Assembly: GCA_017893485.1 (NCBI GenBank)
Contig: CM030361.1
Coordinates: 304,196,822-304,260,821 of the forward strand
DNA: 64,000 nucleotides
Direction: 5' to 3'
Source of the DNA: Hemerocallis citrina
Taxonomy: Eukaryota; Streptophyta; Magnoliopsida; Asparagales; Asphodelaceae
Shown here: positions 43,141-54,830 of the stretch, piece by piece
How the letters are laid out: every line of letters starts with the position of its first letter
Numbering within the stretch: position 1 is the stretch's first letter
The notes under the pieces: generated by a model
What the model was told of the DNA's origin: nothing
What the model saw: only the letters and a program-made list of their open reading frames with translations
The model's database searches: none
Position numbers and translations under genes: made by a program

Positions 43141-43985
43141 GCTCCGAAGGATTGGACATTCTCCATTGTGTCCATGGTGGGCCTATGGGCGAGGATTCAA
43201 ACTCCTCCCGCTCTCTGCCCAGTCATCCCGGGCTAGCTTTCTCATTCTCCGAAAAAGATCTCGAAGGCATCAAGGTCCCTCATTGCAACGCCCTGGTCAT
43301 TAGCTTTAGTCTTGCCAATCATGAAGTCCACCAAATTCTTGTCAAAAATGGGAGCTCGGTGAATATTCTGTTTCTTACAGCCTTTGAGGGACTAAAGCTC
43401 TCTTTGGAAAGGTTGAAGCCGACAGGCTACCCCCCTTCATGATTTCTCGGGTGTCGTAGTCTAAATTGAAGAAATCATCACGCTGGACATCACAGCTGGG
43501 ATGTCCCCAACCTCTCAAACCGAGGTGATGGATTTCAAGGTGGTCAATTTCAAGTCCGCGTACAATGCCATACTCGGATGCCCCGGGCTTTCTTCCCTCC
43601 AGGTAGTGTCCTCTGCTTATCATATGAAGATGAAGTTTATGACTTAGTCTGGGGCCGGGGTCGTAAAAGGAAACCAAGAGGCTGCTCGAGCCTGCTATAC
43701 AGACATAGTGTGGGGGGGGCACGGTCCTCCTTCTCGATGCAGTTGAATTACCCTCCAACCGAAGCCCTATCGGCTCCGAGCCCGTGGATGATTTGGAGGA
43801 AGTCCCTTTTTTTTAAAGCTGGACCCTACTAAATGGTTCCAGGTGAGCAAGTCACTCAATCCCAACCTCAGAAATGACCTCATCAATTGCATTTGGCGGA
43901 ACCAAAGCTTGTTTGCCTGAATGCCCTCAGACATGCCTGGTATTTCTGAGGATTTGATCTGCATAAAACGAGCATCCTACCAGAC
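43141..43985 (+). pseudogene. Tat protease region (element 2), broken
   Basis: The frame 43152-43442 reads FSEKDLEGIKVPHCNALVIS and VKNGSSVNILF; element 1 has VDNGS, so the active-site Asp is Lys here. After a stop at 43440 the rest is in shifted frames (SVNFKSAYNAILGCPGL type, about 43540-43590). Non-functional. Confidence 0.7.
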
Positions 43986-45160
43986 TCCAAACCCATGCAA
44001 CAAAAGTGGATAAATTTTGCACCAGAGAGGCATCAGGCAGTGAAGGAAGAAGTGGAGAAGCTCATCTCCGCCGCTTCATCCAAGAAGTCAACTATCTGGA
44101 TTGGCTGGTTAACGTCGTTATGGACAAGAAGTCCAATAACAAGTGGAGAATTTGCATCGACTTTACGGACCTCAACAAGGCATGTCCATAAGATCCCTTC
44201 CCGCTCTGATTGATGCAACCTCCGGTCACGAAATACTGAGCTTCATGGACACCTTTTCCGACTATAACCAAATTCAAATGTCCCCCCCCCCCGACATCAT
44301 GCAGAGATAGCTATTATGACCGACTAGGGGCTTTACTGCTATAAAGTTATGCCCAAGAATGCTGGCACCACATACCAGAGGCTAATCAACTGAGTTTTCA
44401 AAGATCAGATAGGGAACACAACATGAAGGTATATGTCGACGATATGTTCTTCAAAATCTTGATAGGGGAAGACCATGTAAGGGACCTCGAGGAAGCCTTC
44501 GGGGTCCTGAGGATTCATGATATGAGACTCAACCCCTCCAAGTGCACCTTCGACATTACCTTCGAAAAGCTTGGCTTCATGGTTAGCCGGTGCGGGATAG
44601 AGGCAAGCCTCGAGAACATCAAGGCCATATTGGACATGGCCCCTCCTAAAAATGTGCAGGAAGTCCAAAGGCTCACCAACCGCTTAGCTTCCATCGGTCG
44701 TTTTCAATCAAGATCTCTCCCCTTTTTCAGGGCCCTCCGGAGGGCAAAGATCTTCGAATGGGGAGAAACCCAACAGCAAGCCTTCGACCAGCTAAAGCAC
44801 TCCCTCACCAGTCCCGCCTCCTCAGCAAACTAGAGCCAGGCAAGATCCTCTGCCTTTACCTTTCTACATCGGAACAAGCACTCAGCGTTGTACTAGTCAG
44901 AGAGGACGATGGAGTCCAAAGAATCATCTATTTCGGCCGAGTCCTCCATGATCCTCACTCCATTCAAGTGCTAACTGATTAGCCCCTTAAACAAGTCCTC
45001 AAAAACCGAAGAATTCTGTCCGATTACTCAAGTGGTCAATCGAGCTGAGCCAGCATGATATTATCTACAAATCAATGAATGCCATTAAGGGACAAGCGTT
45101 AGCTGAATTCATCAAAGAGTTCACAATCCTAGAGACTCCCGAGGAACAGTAAAATGAGCC
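43986..45160 (+). pseudogene. Tat reverse transcriptase and RNase H (element 2), broken
   Basis: RT begins WINFAPERHQAVKEEVEKLI (43995), shifts frame near 44080, then VVMDKKSNNKWRICIDFTDL and NKACP with a stop at 44189. The palm is degraded with a run of C near 44281-44290. The catalytic YVDDM is at 44432-44446, followed by LRIHDMRLNPSKCTFDITFE, RCGIEASLENIKAILDM and SLPFFRALRRAKIFEWGE. The first RNase H (44820-45010) is short and interrupted (EQALSVVLVREDDG, RIIYFGRVLHD). Dead. Confidence 0.85.
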
Positions 45161-45161
45161 T

Positions 45162-45594
45162 ATGTGGGAGCTTTACGTAGATGGTTCTTCCTGCGAAGAG
45201 GGGAGTCGAGCTGGAGTCATATTAAGTGGCCCGAACGTTTCGTCCTCCAATACTCCCTACGCTTCAGTTTCAGAGCTTCAAATAATGAAGCTGAGTATGA
45301 GCCATTCATTGCTGGAATTCTACCAGTCCGGAAGGTCGGGGCCAAGCGAGTAAAAGCATTCAGTGACTCTCAGCTCATCGTAAACCAAGTATACGAGGAG
45401 TATGAAGCTCGTAACACCCGAATGACCCAATACCTAGCGCACGTCAAACTTCTCCTCACATACTTCAAAAAAGCCTCGGTTATCTGGATCCCTCGTGAAC
45501 AGAATGGTCAGGCGGACACCCTGTCCAAGTTAGCCACCTCTTCCTTTGATGGCCTCGATCATATAGTCCTGGTAGAGGTGATGGAACTGAAATG
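45162..45594 (+). pseudogene. Archaeal-type RNase H (element 2)
   Basis: One frame opens MWELYVDGSSCEEGSRAGVI (catalytic Asp in YVDGSS), a one-base shift leads to LRFSFRASNNEAEYEPFIAG (Glu) and AKRVKAFSDSQLIVNQVYEE (Asp), then IPREQNGQADTLSKLATSS. This second RNase H is typical of Tat-lineage elements. The frame runs into the copia insertion at 45579. Confidence 0.85.
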
Positions 45595-46826
45595 ATTCCC
45601 AGGACTACAGATTGGTGTGCATATCGATTGTTAAAAAATTTAACAGATTAAATACGTGATCTAACCCTATATAGCGGAATCTAGGGTTCACGAATTATAC
45701 CTGCGATGAGAAGAAGATGACAGCGATCCCAAGATCTTCTGCACGTATTCCTTCCTCGGGTTGGACGTCGTGTGGGCGACGATCTCCCAACGTTTCTTCT
45801 CCTTGGCTGACCTCTCTTTCTCTCCTTACGTGAATCACGAGTTTTGAGAAAAAATCTTATATTTCAGATTGTTAATGACGGCTAGAGAATAGAGGATATA
45901 TATAAGGCTACGGCAGGGACCATGAGGAGAAATTAGGGTTAGGTCTCCTAACGAATCTGGGTATCCCGTGTTCAGCCCGAACACACAACCCAGGCCCATT
46001 AACAATAGCTCGGTCCACTAAAGAGCTATTGTTGCACTACCTTCCTAATCCCAAATTATATTTATGGACTCCTTTTATTATATGCTCGTTCAACTCCCCA
46101 TGTTAAGATATCGAATGTCCGTCGATCAAATTAAGTTACTGACAACTATATTGATCAACATCTTTTATCCTTAAGTAGTACCACTCAACTTTATTTGTCA
46201 TGTCGGATGTAATCCACCTGCAGGGTTTACATGACAATTCTTATGAGCTCCTTAAGGGGACATCATCAACCCGACGTATCGGGACATGGATTCCTTTTAC
46301 AATCAACAGCCCATCATACATACAATGCTATTACCCAATTCATAGAGGTTGTTGATCCATAATGAATCTCACTCTTTTATGAGTCAAAGTAATGCACACT
46401 GCATATACATGTCTGTTATTATATCTGGATTAAGAGCATAAGCATCCATAATAACAGAGGTGTTTGTTCTCTTTTGTAGTCAGTACAAAGAGAACAACCT
46501 CAAGTGGTCCTGTTCAATACACACAAAGTGTACTAGTGTAAACCTATAGTCAAGACAGACTAATACCAGATTACACTACAACCTTTCCAATGGATTGTGC
46601 AAGTCCGTCTAGGTTGTGAACTATTTATATATTCCATAGGGAACTGATAATATGATCTTCTGTGTGTCACCTCACACCATATTATCAACCTTATAGAATA
46701 TCAGACACTTGCATTAATATTATAATAAACACAATATGCAAACATATGCCCATATGATTCTCATTCAAAAAAAATAAGGAAATAAAGTTAATACAAAAGT
46801 GATGCTTTCAGTATATAACCCTAACA
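45579..46826 (-). repeat. Copia 3' LTR (minus orientation)
   Basis: On the minus strand it starts TGTTAGGGTTATATACTG and ends CAGTTCCATCA. A TATA box on the minus strand lies at 45897-45904. A purine-rich AAGTGGGAGAT (plus-strand 46827-46837) abuts it as polypurine tract. Confidence 0.9.
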
Positions 46827-46888
46827 ATCTCCCACTTATACTCAAAGCATCGCTTTTGAGTATACTGTTACAAGTCTCCCACTTATAC

Positions 46889-49800
46889 TTAAAGCCATGC
46901 TGCTACGCATCTGACTCCCATTCCCTCAACATGACTATCAAAAGCCTTAGCTGGTAAGCTCTTAGTGAAGGGATCAGCTAGGTTGTCTGCTGATGCTATC
47001 TTGATCACAGCAACTTTTCCATTCTTTACGAAATCTCGTATCAGGTGGTACTTGCGCTCAATGTGTTTACTTGCCTTATGGGCTCGTGGTTCCTTCAAAT
47101 TTGCAACAGCACCACTATTATCACAATAAAGTGTAATAGCCTTAGGCAAATTAGGTACCACATCCAAGTCCAATAGGAAGTTTCTGAGCCAAACCGCTTC
47201 TTTGGCTGCCTCAGAGGCTGCCACATACTCGGCTTCCATGGTAGAATCAGCAATACATTTTTGCTTGATACTCCTCCATATAGTGGCTCCACCTCCCAAA
47301 GTAAATACATAACCTGAGGTTTATTTCCTGGAATCCCTATCTGACTGAAAATCTGAGTCTGTATACCCCAAGGCAACTAAACTATCTTCCTGGTAAACTA
47401 GCATGTAATCTTTAGTCCTTTTCAGGTACTTCAAAATATGCTTTACGGCAGTCCAGTGCTCTTGTCCTGGGTTAGACTGATATCTGCTAACCATGCCAAC
47501 GGCAAAGCAGATATCTGGTCTCGTACATAGCATTGCATACATTAAGCTTCCTACTGCTGAAGCATAAGGAACTGCTTTCATGTTCTCTATCTCTTTAGGT
47601 GTCCTCGGACACTGCTCCTTTGATAGAGCAATTCCATGCCTAAAAGGTAAGAAACCTTTCTTAGAATTTTGCATGCTAAAACGAGTTAGTATAGTATCGA
47701 TATAGGAAGCTTGGGACAAGCCCAACATCCTTTTCTTGCAATCTCGTAGAACTTTGATCCCAAGGATGTGACCTACTTCTCCCAAGTCCTTCATATCAAA
47801 CTGTTTGGATAACCATACCCTTACGTTAGATAATACCTTCACATTGTTTCCAATGAGCAAGATGTCATCCACGTAAAGTACTAGGAATACCACTACGTTT
47901 CCGTCACACTTTTTATATACACACGATTCATCTTGACATTGATCAAATCCATAGGATTTTATCACCTGATCAAAACATATGTTCCAAGATCTGGAAGCTT
48001 GCTTAAGTCCATAAATGGACTTCTTGAGCTTACAAATAAGATGCTCTTGGCCCTTTTCAATGAACCCGTCTGGTTGCTGCATATAGATGTCTTCCTCAAG
48101 ACTTCCATTAAGGAAAGCTGTCTTGACATCCATTTGCCAAATCTCATAATCAAGATGAGCTGCAATAGATAAAAGAATCCGGATAGACTTAAGAATGGCT
48201 ACTGGCGAAAAGGTTTCCTCATAATCAATACCCTCTCTTTGAGTAAAACCTTTTGCAACAAGCCGAGCTTTAAAGGTTTCAACCTTACCGTCTGATCCTC
48301 TTTTTCTCTTATAGACCCACTTGCATCCAATGGCTTTTACACCAATAGGTGGTTCTACAAGCTCCCAGACTTGATTAGAATCCATAGATTCTATTTCAAA
48401 TATCATTGCTTTTTGCCAAGACTCTGCATCTTTATCTTGGAGTGCTTCATTGTAGGTAAAGGGATCATAATCTTGTTCCTCAGGGACAAAGTCTGACGAC
48501 TCTCCCAAGAACATATATCTGTCAGGTTGTATCACAACCCTCCCACTACAACGAGGCACTATCGGTTGTGGTGTAACATTTGTGACACGTTGTGCAGTTA
48601 CTGGTGGTACATCCTGTTGTACTGTTGGTACTGAAGTATTTGGTGTCTCACCTCTCAGTTCTTCTAGAACAGCTCTACTTATGGGTTTATAGTTCATCAC
48701 ATAGTCTTCCTCTAAGAATAGAGCATTGGTGCTAACAATGACCTTCTGATCCTTAGGACTATAAAATAAACCTCCTTTCGTTCCTCTTGGATAGCCTACA
48801 AACAAGCATACTTCTGTACGAGATTCCAACTTATCGGCTTTTCCATTCAGCACGTGTGCTGGACTACCCCAAATCCGAACATGTTTCAGACTAGGCTTAT
48901 GCCCAGTCCACAGTTCTGTGGGAGTAATTGGTACTGACTTAGAAGGAACCAAGTTCAAAATATAAGCTGCAGTTTCTAAGGCATATCCCCAAAACGAATC
49001 TGGTAAATCTGAATAACTCATCATTGATCTAACCATCTCCATAAGAGTCCTATTCCTTCTTTCTGCTACACCATTCTGTTGGGGTGTTCCAGGTGCTGAT
49101 AATTGGGATGTAATCCCAGCCTCTGACAAATAGTCCCTAAACTCCCCAAAGAGATACTCGCCACCACAATCTGAATGTAATGACTTGATACATTTTCCAT
49201 GACGCTTCTCCGTTTCTGCCTTGTACTCTTTGAATTTCTCAAAGCACTCAGACTTACGGCGCATCAAATAAATATATCCATACCTTGAATAATCGTCAGT
49301 AAATGTGACAAAATATTCAAAGCCACCTCTAGCCTGGACAGTCATGGGCCCACACAAATCAGAATGAACCAATTCCAACACATCTTTGGCCCTATATCCC
49401 TTTGCCTTGAAAGGCCTTTTGGTCATTTTACCTACCAAGCAGGATTCACAGACTGGTAGTGCCTCCACTTCCAATGAACTCAAAGGTCCATCTTTAACCA
49501 GTCTTTGAATCCTTCTTAGGTTAACATGCCCCAATCGCAAGTGCCAAAGATATGTTTGGTTCATACAAGAAGGTTCTTTTCTCTTATTTATGTTAGAAGA
49601 CATATTATTCATTTCCATAAGTTGCATCGTGGGCGAAATAGGATTAATGACATATAGATTATCAACCAATGCACCAAAACAGATAAAATGCTTATTTTTT
49701 CTAATAACAATATTGTCATTAAAATAAACTGAATATCCATCCTTAACTAACATGGAAACAGAAATTAAATTCCTTCTAAGTGAAGGTGCATAAAGACAAT

Positions 49801-50146
49801 CTCTCAATGTCAAAGACTTATTTTTACCAAAAGATAAAATAACATCTCCTACTGCAACGGCCGCTACTCTTGTAGCGTCACCCATAAACAAGCATATCTC
49901 TCCATCACTGAGCCGTCTGGTTTCCTGGAACCCCTGCAATGTATTGCAGACATGATTAGTGGCTCCTGTATCTACACACCAGGTGCCGGTAGATAGCACC
50001 GCTAAACATGTTTCAACAACTAGTAAATGAGATATACCTTCTTTGTTCTTTTGTTTGAGAAGTGGACAGTCAGTCTTCCAATGTCCTGACCCTTTGCACT
50101 TGAAACACTTGCCTTTCGGCTTTTTCACAGCGCCTTGAGGTCTCAT
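46889..50146 (-). pseudogene. Copia pol polyprotein, one in-frame stop
   Basis: 941 codons from MRPQGAVKKPKGK (50146) to a TAA at 47321-47323, then the same frame goes on to 46889. Domains: zinc knuckle CFKCKGSGHWKTDC (residues 14-27); protease CVDTGATNHVC (about 57-67); integrase with HLRLGHVN, CESC, LVHSDLCGPM, LHSDCGGEY and QNGVAERRNRTL; RT with CKWVYKRKRG, QMDVKTAFLNG and the catalytic YVDD at 47864-47875; RNase H with GYTDSDFQSD before the stop and [20 protein letters not shown] and LYCDNSGAV after it. The order protease-integrase-RT-RNase H is diagnostic of Ty1/copia. All catalytic motifs look intact; the only lesion is the stop at the RT/RNase H boundary. Gag lies in a different frame. 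Confidence 0.95.
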
Positions 50147-50163
50147 GCCCTTCTTTGCTGAGT

Positions 50164-50844
50164 TTACTTGTTTCTGAACTTTCTTCTTCTTACCACCTTC
50201 GGCTTAGAAGTGGAGACCTTTTCAGTCACATAAACATGGGCATTCTCCTTGAAGAGAGCTTCAGCATCCTGTAGTTCTTTTGCAAGTTCTGCCAAAGTAT
50301 ACAACCTTTTGTTCATGTTGTAATTAAGGCAAAACGAGTCAAAACTTTTAGGCAGAGTCCCGAGAATGATATCGACCTGGGTTTCCCCATCGATTTCAGC
50401 ACCAAGGATCTCCATCTCATTTAGATGACCCATCATCTTGAGAACATGATCCCTTACTGGTGTCCCCTCAGCCATAGAAGCATTCATCAAACTCTTCATA
50501 GCAAATTGCCTAGCTGCTCTACTCTGATGTCCGAAGAGTTTCTTAAGGTTGTACATCATATCATAAGCTGTGGGCATGGCCTGATGCTGATGCTACAGTA
50601 CATTTGACATAGATGCCAAAATGTAACACCGTGCCATCTCATCTGCCTTATTCCACTTCTTATAAGCCTCTTTGACCTCTTCATCAGAGTTAGCATCAGG
50701 CTTAGGTGGGCATACTTCACTGAGTACAAATTTGTACTCTTCAGTAGTTAAGACAATATCCAAGTTACGTTTCCAGTCAATATAATTAGGGCCAGTAAGT
50801 TTGTTTTCTTTAAGAATCACCATAAGTGGACTGAAAGAACCCAT
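50164..50844 (-). pseudogene. Copia gag, one stop and one frameshift
   Basis: It starts MGSFSPLMVILKENKLTGPN (ATG 50842-50844; an in-frame ATG also at 50889). The gag-core motifs are YIDWKRNLDIVLTTEEYKFV, ARCYILASMSNVL, then TAG at 50593-50595, then in the same frame AYDMMYNLKKLFGHQS, MKSLMNASMAEGTPV and LGTLPKSFDSF. A one-base shift near 50200, in an A/G-rich stretch, moves the Lys-rich linker into the pol frame that holds the zinc knuckle. Confidence 0.9.
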
Positions 50845-52178
50845 TTTTGAAATCCTGAGAATCACATAAAAAAAAATTATGTAGGGCAAAACTTTTTGAA
50901 TTAATTAAATATTGATTCCCTCAAAACAATAATAAAAAAATTCACCAACACCTTAAACACCATGAATTTAGCATGCCACGATAGTATGGACGTATACAAA
51001 TTCAATATTTGTTCAAGTAGGTTTTTCCTATTAATTTTACTATCATGTCAACACAACTTTTTGACAAATAAAATTAATCTGTTGGTCTTGCTCTGGTCCT
51101 ACAAATAATAGCAGTGACTCCGATGGGGAGGATACCATTATTTGTATCTAAGTGTATACCATTGCTTAATACTAAGTCCATTATCTTGTATTGAGTTCCT
51201 TCAGATGGAGAAGTGAACACATACTAGGTAACTTTGTACAATTATCCCTAAGGAAGTTTGTACTGGTGATCCATAATTATACTCATCCGATATGGAGGAA
51301 AGCACTAAAGCCAACACGCAAGTGCAATTATATCACCTACAAACCAGCAATGGAGACCGTGGGATTCATGTTAAATGAATTCCCTCTCCTACTTAGTTAT
51401 TTAACAATGAGGGTTTTTCTACTAGTTAATTTATGTCCATGTTGTCCATTATTAATGTGATCCTAGTTTTTCAAAAAAACATCACAAAATAATAAACATG
51501 CATAATCAGAATAAGCAATAATGGCAATAAATTTGAAAATAAATATCCAACTATTATGGCCATCTTTCCTGATTCTTCCCCGACTGTGCGAAGCCCAAAT
51601 CTGACCCTGTGCGGAGCTATACGGGGTTCGACCTGCCCGGTCAGGTAGCGGGGTTCGGGGCAGCGCCCCGATTTTTTTTTCTTTTTCTTTTTTTTTTTTA
51701 AAGGTTTGGCTGCCCGATTTCTTCATCGAAACCATCTGTCGATCTCCGGACTGCCCGCGATAGCATCTCCTCCGGCGTCAGAAACAGCCACCACCGCCAT
51801 CACGATCGATCAAAAAAAATTAAAATTACATCAATCCTATGCCTCCCGAAGGAGTTCATACATAATCTAGATTGAAAAATTAAAATTACATCAATCCTAT
51901 GCCTCCCGAAGGAGTTCACACATAATCTAGATTGAAAAATTAAAATTATAAGCACGATCAACCCTCGTGATATTAATTACATCCACAAAACAACAACAAC
52001 AACACAATAATTACATCCACAAAACAACAACACAAACAAAACATGCATTGGACCATAATAGTTGGATCTAAGATGCCTGCAAAACCGAGTTAGAACAGAT
52101 CTACATCTACCGACTATCATACAACACAAGTTTTATTGGACAACATGGATGTAACAATCAATACGCAGATCCACTACC
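50845..52178. other. Copia leader region
   Basis: About 1.3 kb between primer site and gag, longer than usual. It has a 60-bp direct repeat in two copies (about 51815-51874 and 51875-51934, containing TGCCTCCCGAAGGAGTTCA) and an ACAACAAC-rich stretch near 51990-52040. Small ORFs (51191-51460 +, 51463-51735 -) have no recognisable content. Confidence 0.6.
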
Positions 52179-52191
52179 GGCACTGATACCA
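52179..52191 (-). other. Copia primer binding site
   Basis: On the minus strand TGGTATCAGTGCC, two bases after the LTR end; matches the initiator-Met type except for A-to-T at one position. Confidence 0.85.
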
Positions 52192-52193
52192 AT

Positions 52194-53441
52194 TGATGGA
52201 ACTGAGATGATTCCCAGGGCTACGGATTGGTGTGCGTATCGATTGTTAAAAAATTTAACAGATTAAATACGTGATCTAATCCTATATAGCGGAATCTAGG
52301 GTTCACGAATTATACCTGCGATGAGAAGAAGACGACAACGACCCCAAGATCTTCTGCACGTATTCCTTCCTCGGGTTGGACGTCGTGTGGGCGACGATCT
52401 CCCAACCTTTCTTCTCCTTGGCTGACCTCTCTTTCTCTCCTTACGTGAATCACGAGTTTTGAGAAAAAATCTTATATTTCAGATTGTTAATGACGGCCAG
52501 AGAATAGAGGATATATATAAGGCTACGGCAGGGACCATGAGGAGAAATTAGGGTTAGGTCTCCTAACGAATCTGGGTATCCCGTGTTCAGCCCAAACACA
52601 CAACCCAGGCCCATTAACAATAGCTCGGTCCACTAAAGAGCTATTATTGCACTACCTTCCTAATCCCAAATTATATTTATGGGCTCCTTTTATTATATGC
52701 TCGTTCAACTCCCCATGTTAAGATATCGAATGTCCGTCGATCAAATTAAGTTACTGACAACTATATTGATCAACATCTTTTATCCTTAAGTAGTACCACT
52801 CAACTTTATTTGTCATGTCGGATGTAATCCACCTGCAGGGTTTACATGACAATCCTTATGAGCTCCTTAAGGGGACATCATCAACCTGACGTATCGGGAC
52901 ATGGATTCCTTTTACAATCAACAGCCCATCATACATACAATGCTATTACCCAATTCATAGAGGTTGTTGATCCATAATGAATCTCACTCTTTTATGAGTC
53001 AAAGTAATGCACACTGCATATACATGTCTGTTATTATATCTGGATTAAGAGCATAAGCATCCATAATAACAGAGGTGTTTGTTCTCTTTTGTAGTCAGTA
53101 CAAAGAGAACAACCTCAAGTGGTCCTGTTCAATACACACAAAGTGTACTAGTGTAAACCTATAGTCAAGACAGACTAATACCAGATTACACTACAACCTT
53201 TCCAATGGATTGTCCAAGTCCGTCTAGGTTGTGAACTATTTATATATTCCATAGGGAACTGATAATATGATCTTCTGTGTGTCACCTCACACCATATTAT
53301 CAACCTTATAGAATATCAGACACTTGCATTAATATTATAATAAACACAATATGCAAACATATGCCCATATGATTCTCATTCAAAAAAAATAAGGAAATAA
53401 AGTTAATACAAAAGTGATGTTTTCAGTATATAACCCTAACA
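52194..53441 (-). repeat. Copia 5' LTR (minus orientation)
   Basis: Same length as the left LTR. The minus-strand TATA box is at 52512-52519; transcription would run leftward into gag and pol. Confidence 0.9.
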
Positions 53442-53680
53442 AGAGGTCCTTCTCCGACCGAGCATAGAAAACATCGAGATCCTCTACCTGGGTGGATGGA
53501 TCCAATCTTGGATTTCTTAAAAAACAATGTATTGCCAAAAGATCAATCTGAAGCCAGAAGGGTCCGAGTTAGAGCTAAGAAGTTCGTGCTTATGGATGGT
53601 GTGCTCTACAAGCATTCTTACACAAAGGTCGATGGGAGACCCTAAATACAGTTCCTGAGCTCGGAAGAAACCAAATATGC

Positions 53681-54337
53681 TGTAACGCCCTGCCCCAAAC
53701 ACAGAAAATTATTTATTTATCAGTATTATTTATAGTACAACTGCCCACCACATGCTGCCTCTCAAAAGGTGGTTAACCAATTAGGAGACTCTTGATCATA
53801 TGAAATATTATTTATGATTAATTAATCTTGTGATACTCCCGATATGGGATTATTTTAATCAATCCCGCTCTTTTCTCTCCGCGTTGACGTCAGGCTAGTC
53901 CCCCCTCGGGCGGGGCCCACGCCCACGTCAGCACGTAGACAGCGCCCAACAACACTCTCCCTGCGTGCCCCCCATCTGCCATCACTCACGTGACAGCAGC
54001 AGCAGACAGTAACTCTGCTGCTGCCCTGGGCCCCACCGCAGCCACAAATTCCATACAACCCCCTATAGAAACTCTATAGGGAAGCCTCCTCTTTATATAT
54101 ATATATATATATATATATGGGAAATGCTCCATTGAAAACGTACTGTAGTGTGGAAAACGTGAAAACAAACCTAGGCCGTTGTTGGAAACAACGGCCTAGG
54201 TTATAATGCATTATAACCTAGGTCATTGTTTCCAACAACGGTCTATGTGGTTTTCACGTGTTTTCATAACATTTGCATTTTCAATGGAGCATTTCCCTAT
54301 ATATATTATATCTTTTTTGAAATTACGAGGTGTTACA
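53681..54337 (+). repeat. Solo LTR with TATGC duplication
   Basis: TGTAACGCCCTGCCCC to GAGGTGTTACA (657 bp) is flanked by TATGC on both sides (53676-53680 and 54338-54342). No internal retroelement sequence remains, so it is a solo LTR, the product of recombination between two LTRs. A related fragment lies at 56869. It contains a hairpin MITE at 54119. Confidence 0.85.
54119..54297. mobile_element. Hairpin MITE (179 bp) in a TA microsatellite
   Basis: GGGAAATGCTCCATTGAAAA at the left end is the exact complement of the right end (20 of 20), and the arms pair along the whole element to the centre, where CCTAGGTTATAATG and CATTATAACCTAGG form a perfect 28-bp palindrome. It follows a TA run of about 24 bp (54095-54118). 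Confidence 0.9.
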
Positions 54338-54830
54338 TATGCATTGAAAGAGATGCACGAAGGGATTGGATATTGCCAAATGGATAGCAGAACACTCGCC
54401 AGAAAGTCCTTAACCACGGCTACTATTGGCTGACCCTCATTCAAGAAGCTCAATACATGGTTAAGACATGTTGCCCGTGCCAAAGATTCTCCTCTGTCAG
54501 GCATGCCACCCAAGCCGTGCTAAAATTGCTCACCAGTCCCATGCCATTCGCCATGTGGGGAATGGACCTTGTTGGCTCCTATCCTAAGGATACTTTACTA
54601 AGTGGATTGAAGCAGAACCCTTGGCCACCATTACCGAACATCAAGCTCAACAGTTCTTTTGGAAACACATTGTTTATAAGTTTGGGATACCGCGGGTCCT
54701 CATCACCGAAAATGATACCCAGTTCGCGAGGAAAGGCTTCTGTAAATTTTGTGAAGACCTCGAGATCCAACAAAGTTTCTCTTCGATCTCGCATCCCCAA
54801 TCTAATGGCCAGGCCAAGAACGTACTCCTG

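Larger units (their letters stand above)
45579..53441 (-). mobile_element. Ty1/copia retrotransposon, nearly complete, young
   Basis: Two LTRs of identical length (1248 bp; 45579-46826 and 52194-53441) lie in minus orientation, with AGAGG duplicated on both sides (45574-45578 and 53442-53446). Primer site, gag, pol and polypurine tract are present. The LTRs differ at about 17 positions by eye (about 1.4%). Gag has one stop and one frameshift, pol one stop, so it is probably not autonomous but was recently active. It sits inside Tat element 2. Confidence 0.95.
53447..54830 (+). pseudogene. Tat integrase (element 2), interrupted and truncated
   Basis: After the copia insertion the frame shows the zinc-binding domain start (LPKDQSEARRVRVRAKKFVL, MDGVLYKHSY). 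A solo LTR interrupts at 53681. Beyond it KEMHEGIGYCQMDSRTLARK resembles the HHCC domain, and a shifted frame (54621-54830) holds the core: HIVYKFGIPRVLITENDTQF (second Asp is Asn: ENDTQF) and SHPQSNGQAKNV. The sequence then joins antisense-ORF DNA, losing the Glu-containing end of the core and the C-terminal domain. Confidence 0.8.

Noticed and set aside
51463..51735. 90-codon minus-strand ORF in the copia leader
   Set aside because: No domain, low-complexity Lys/Glu run from a poly-T stretch, and it lies between primer site and gag.
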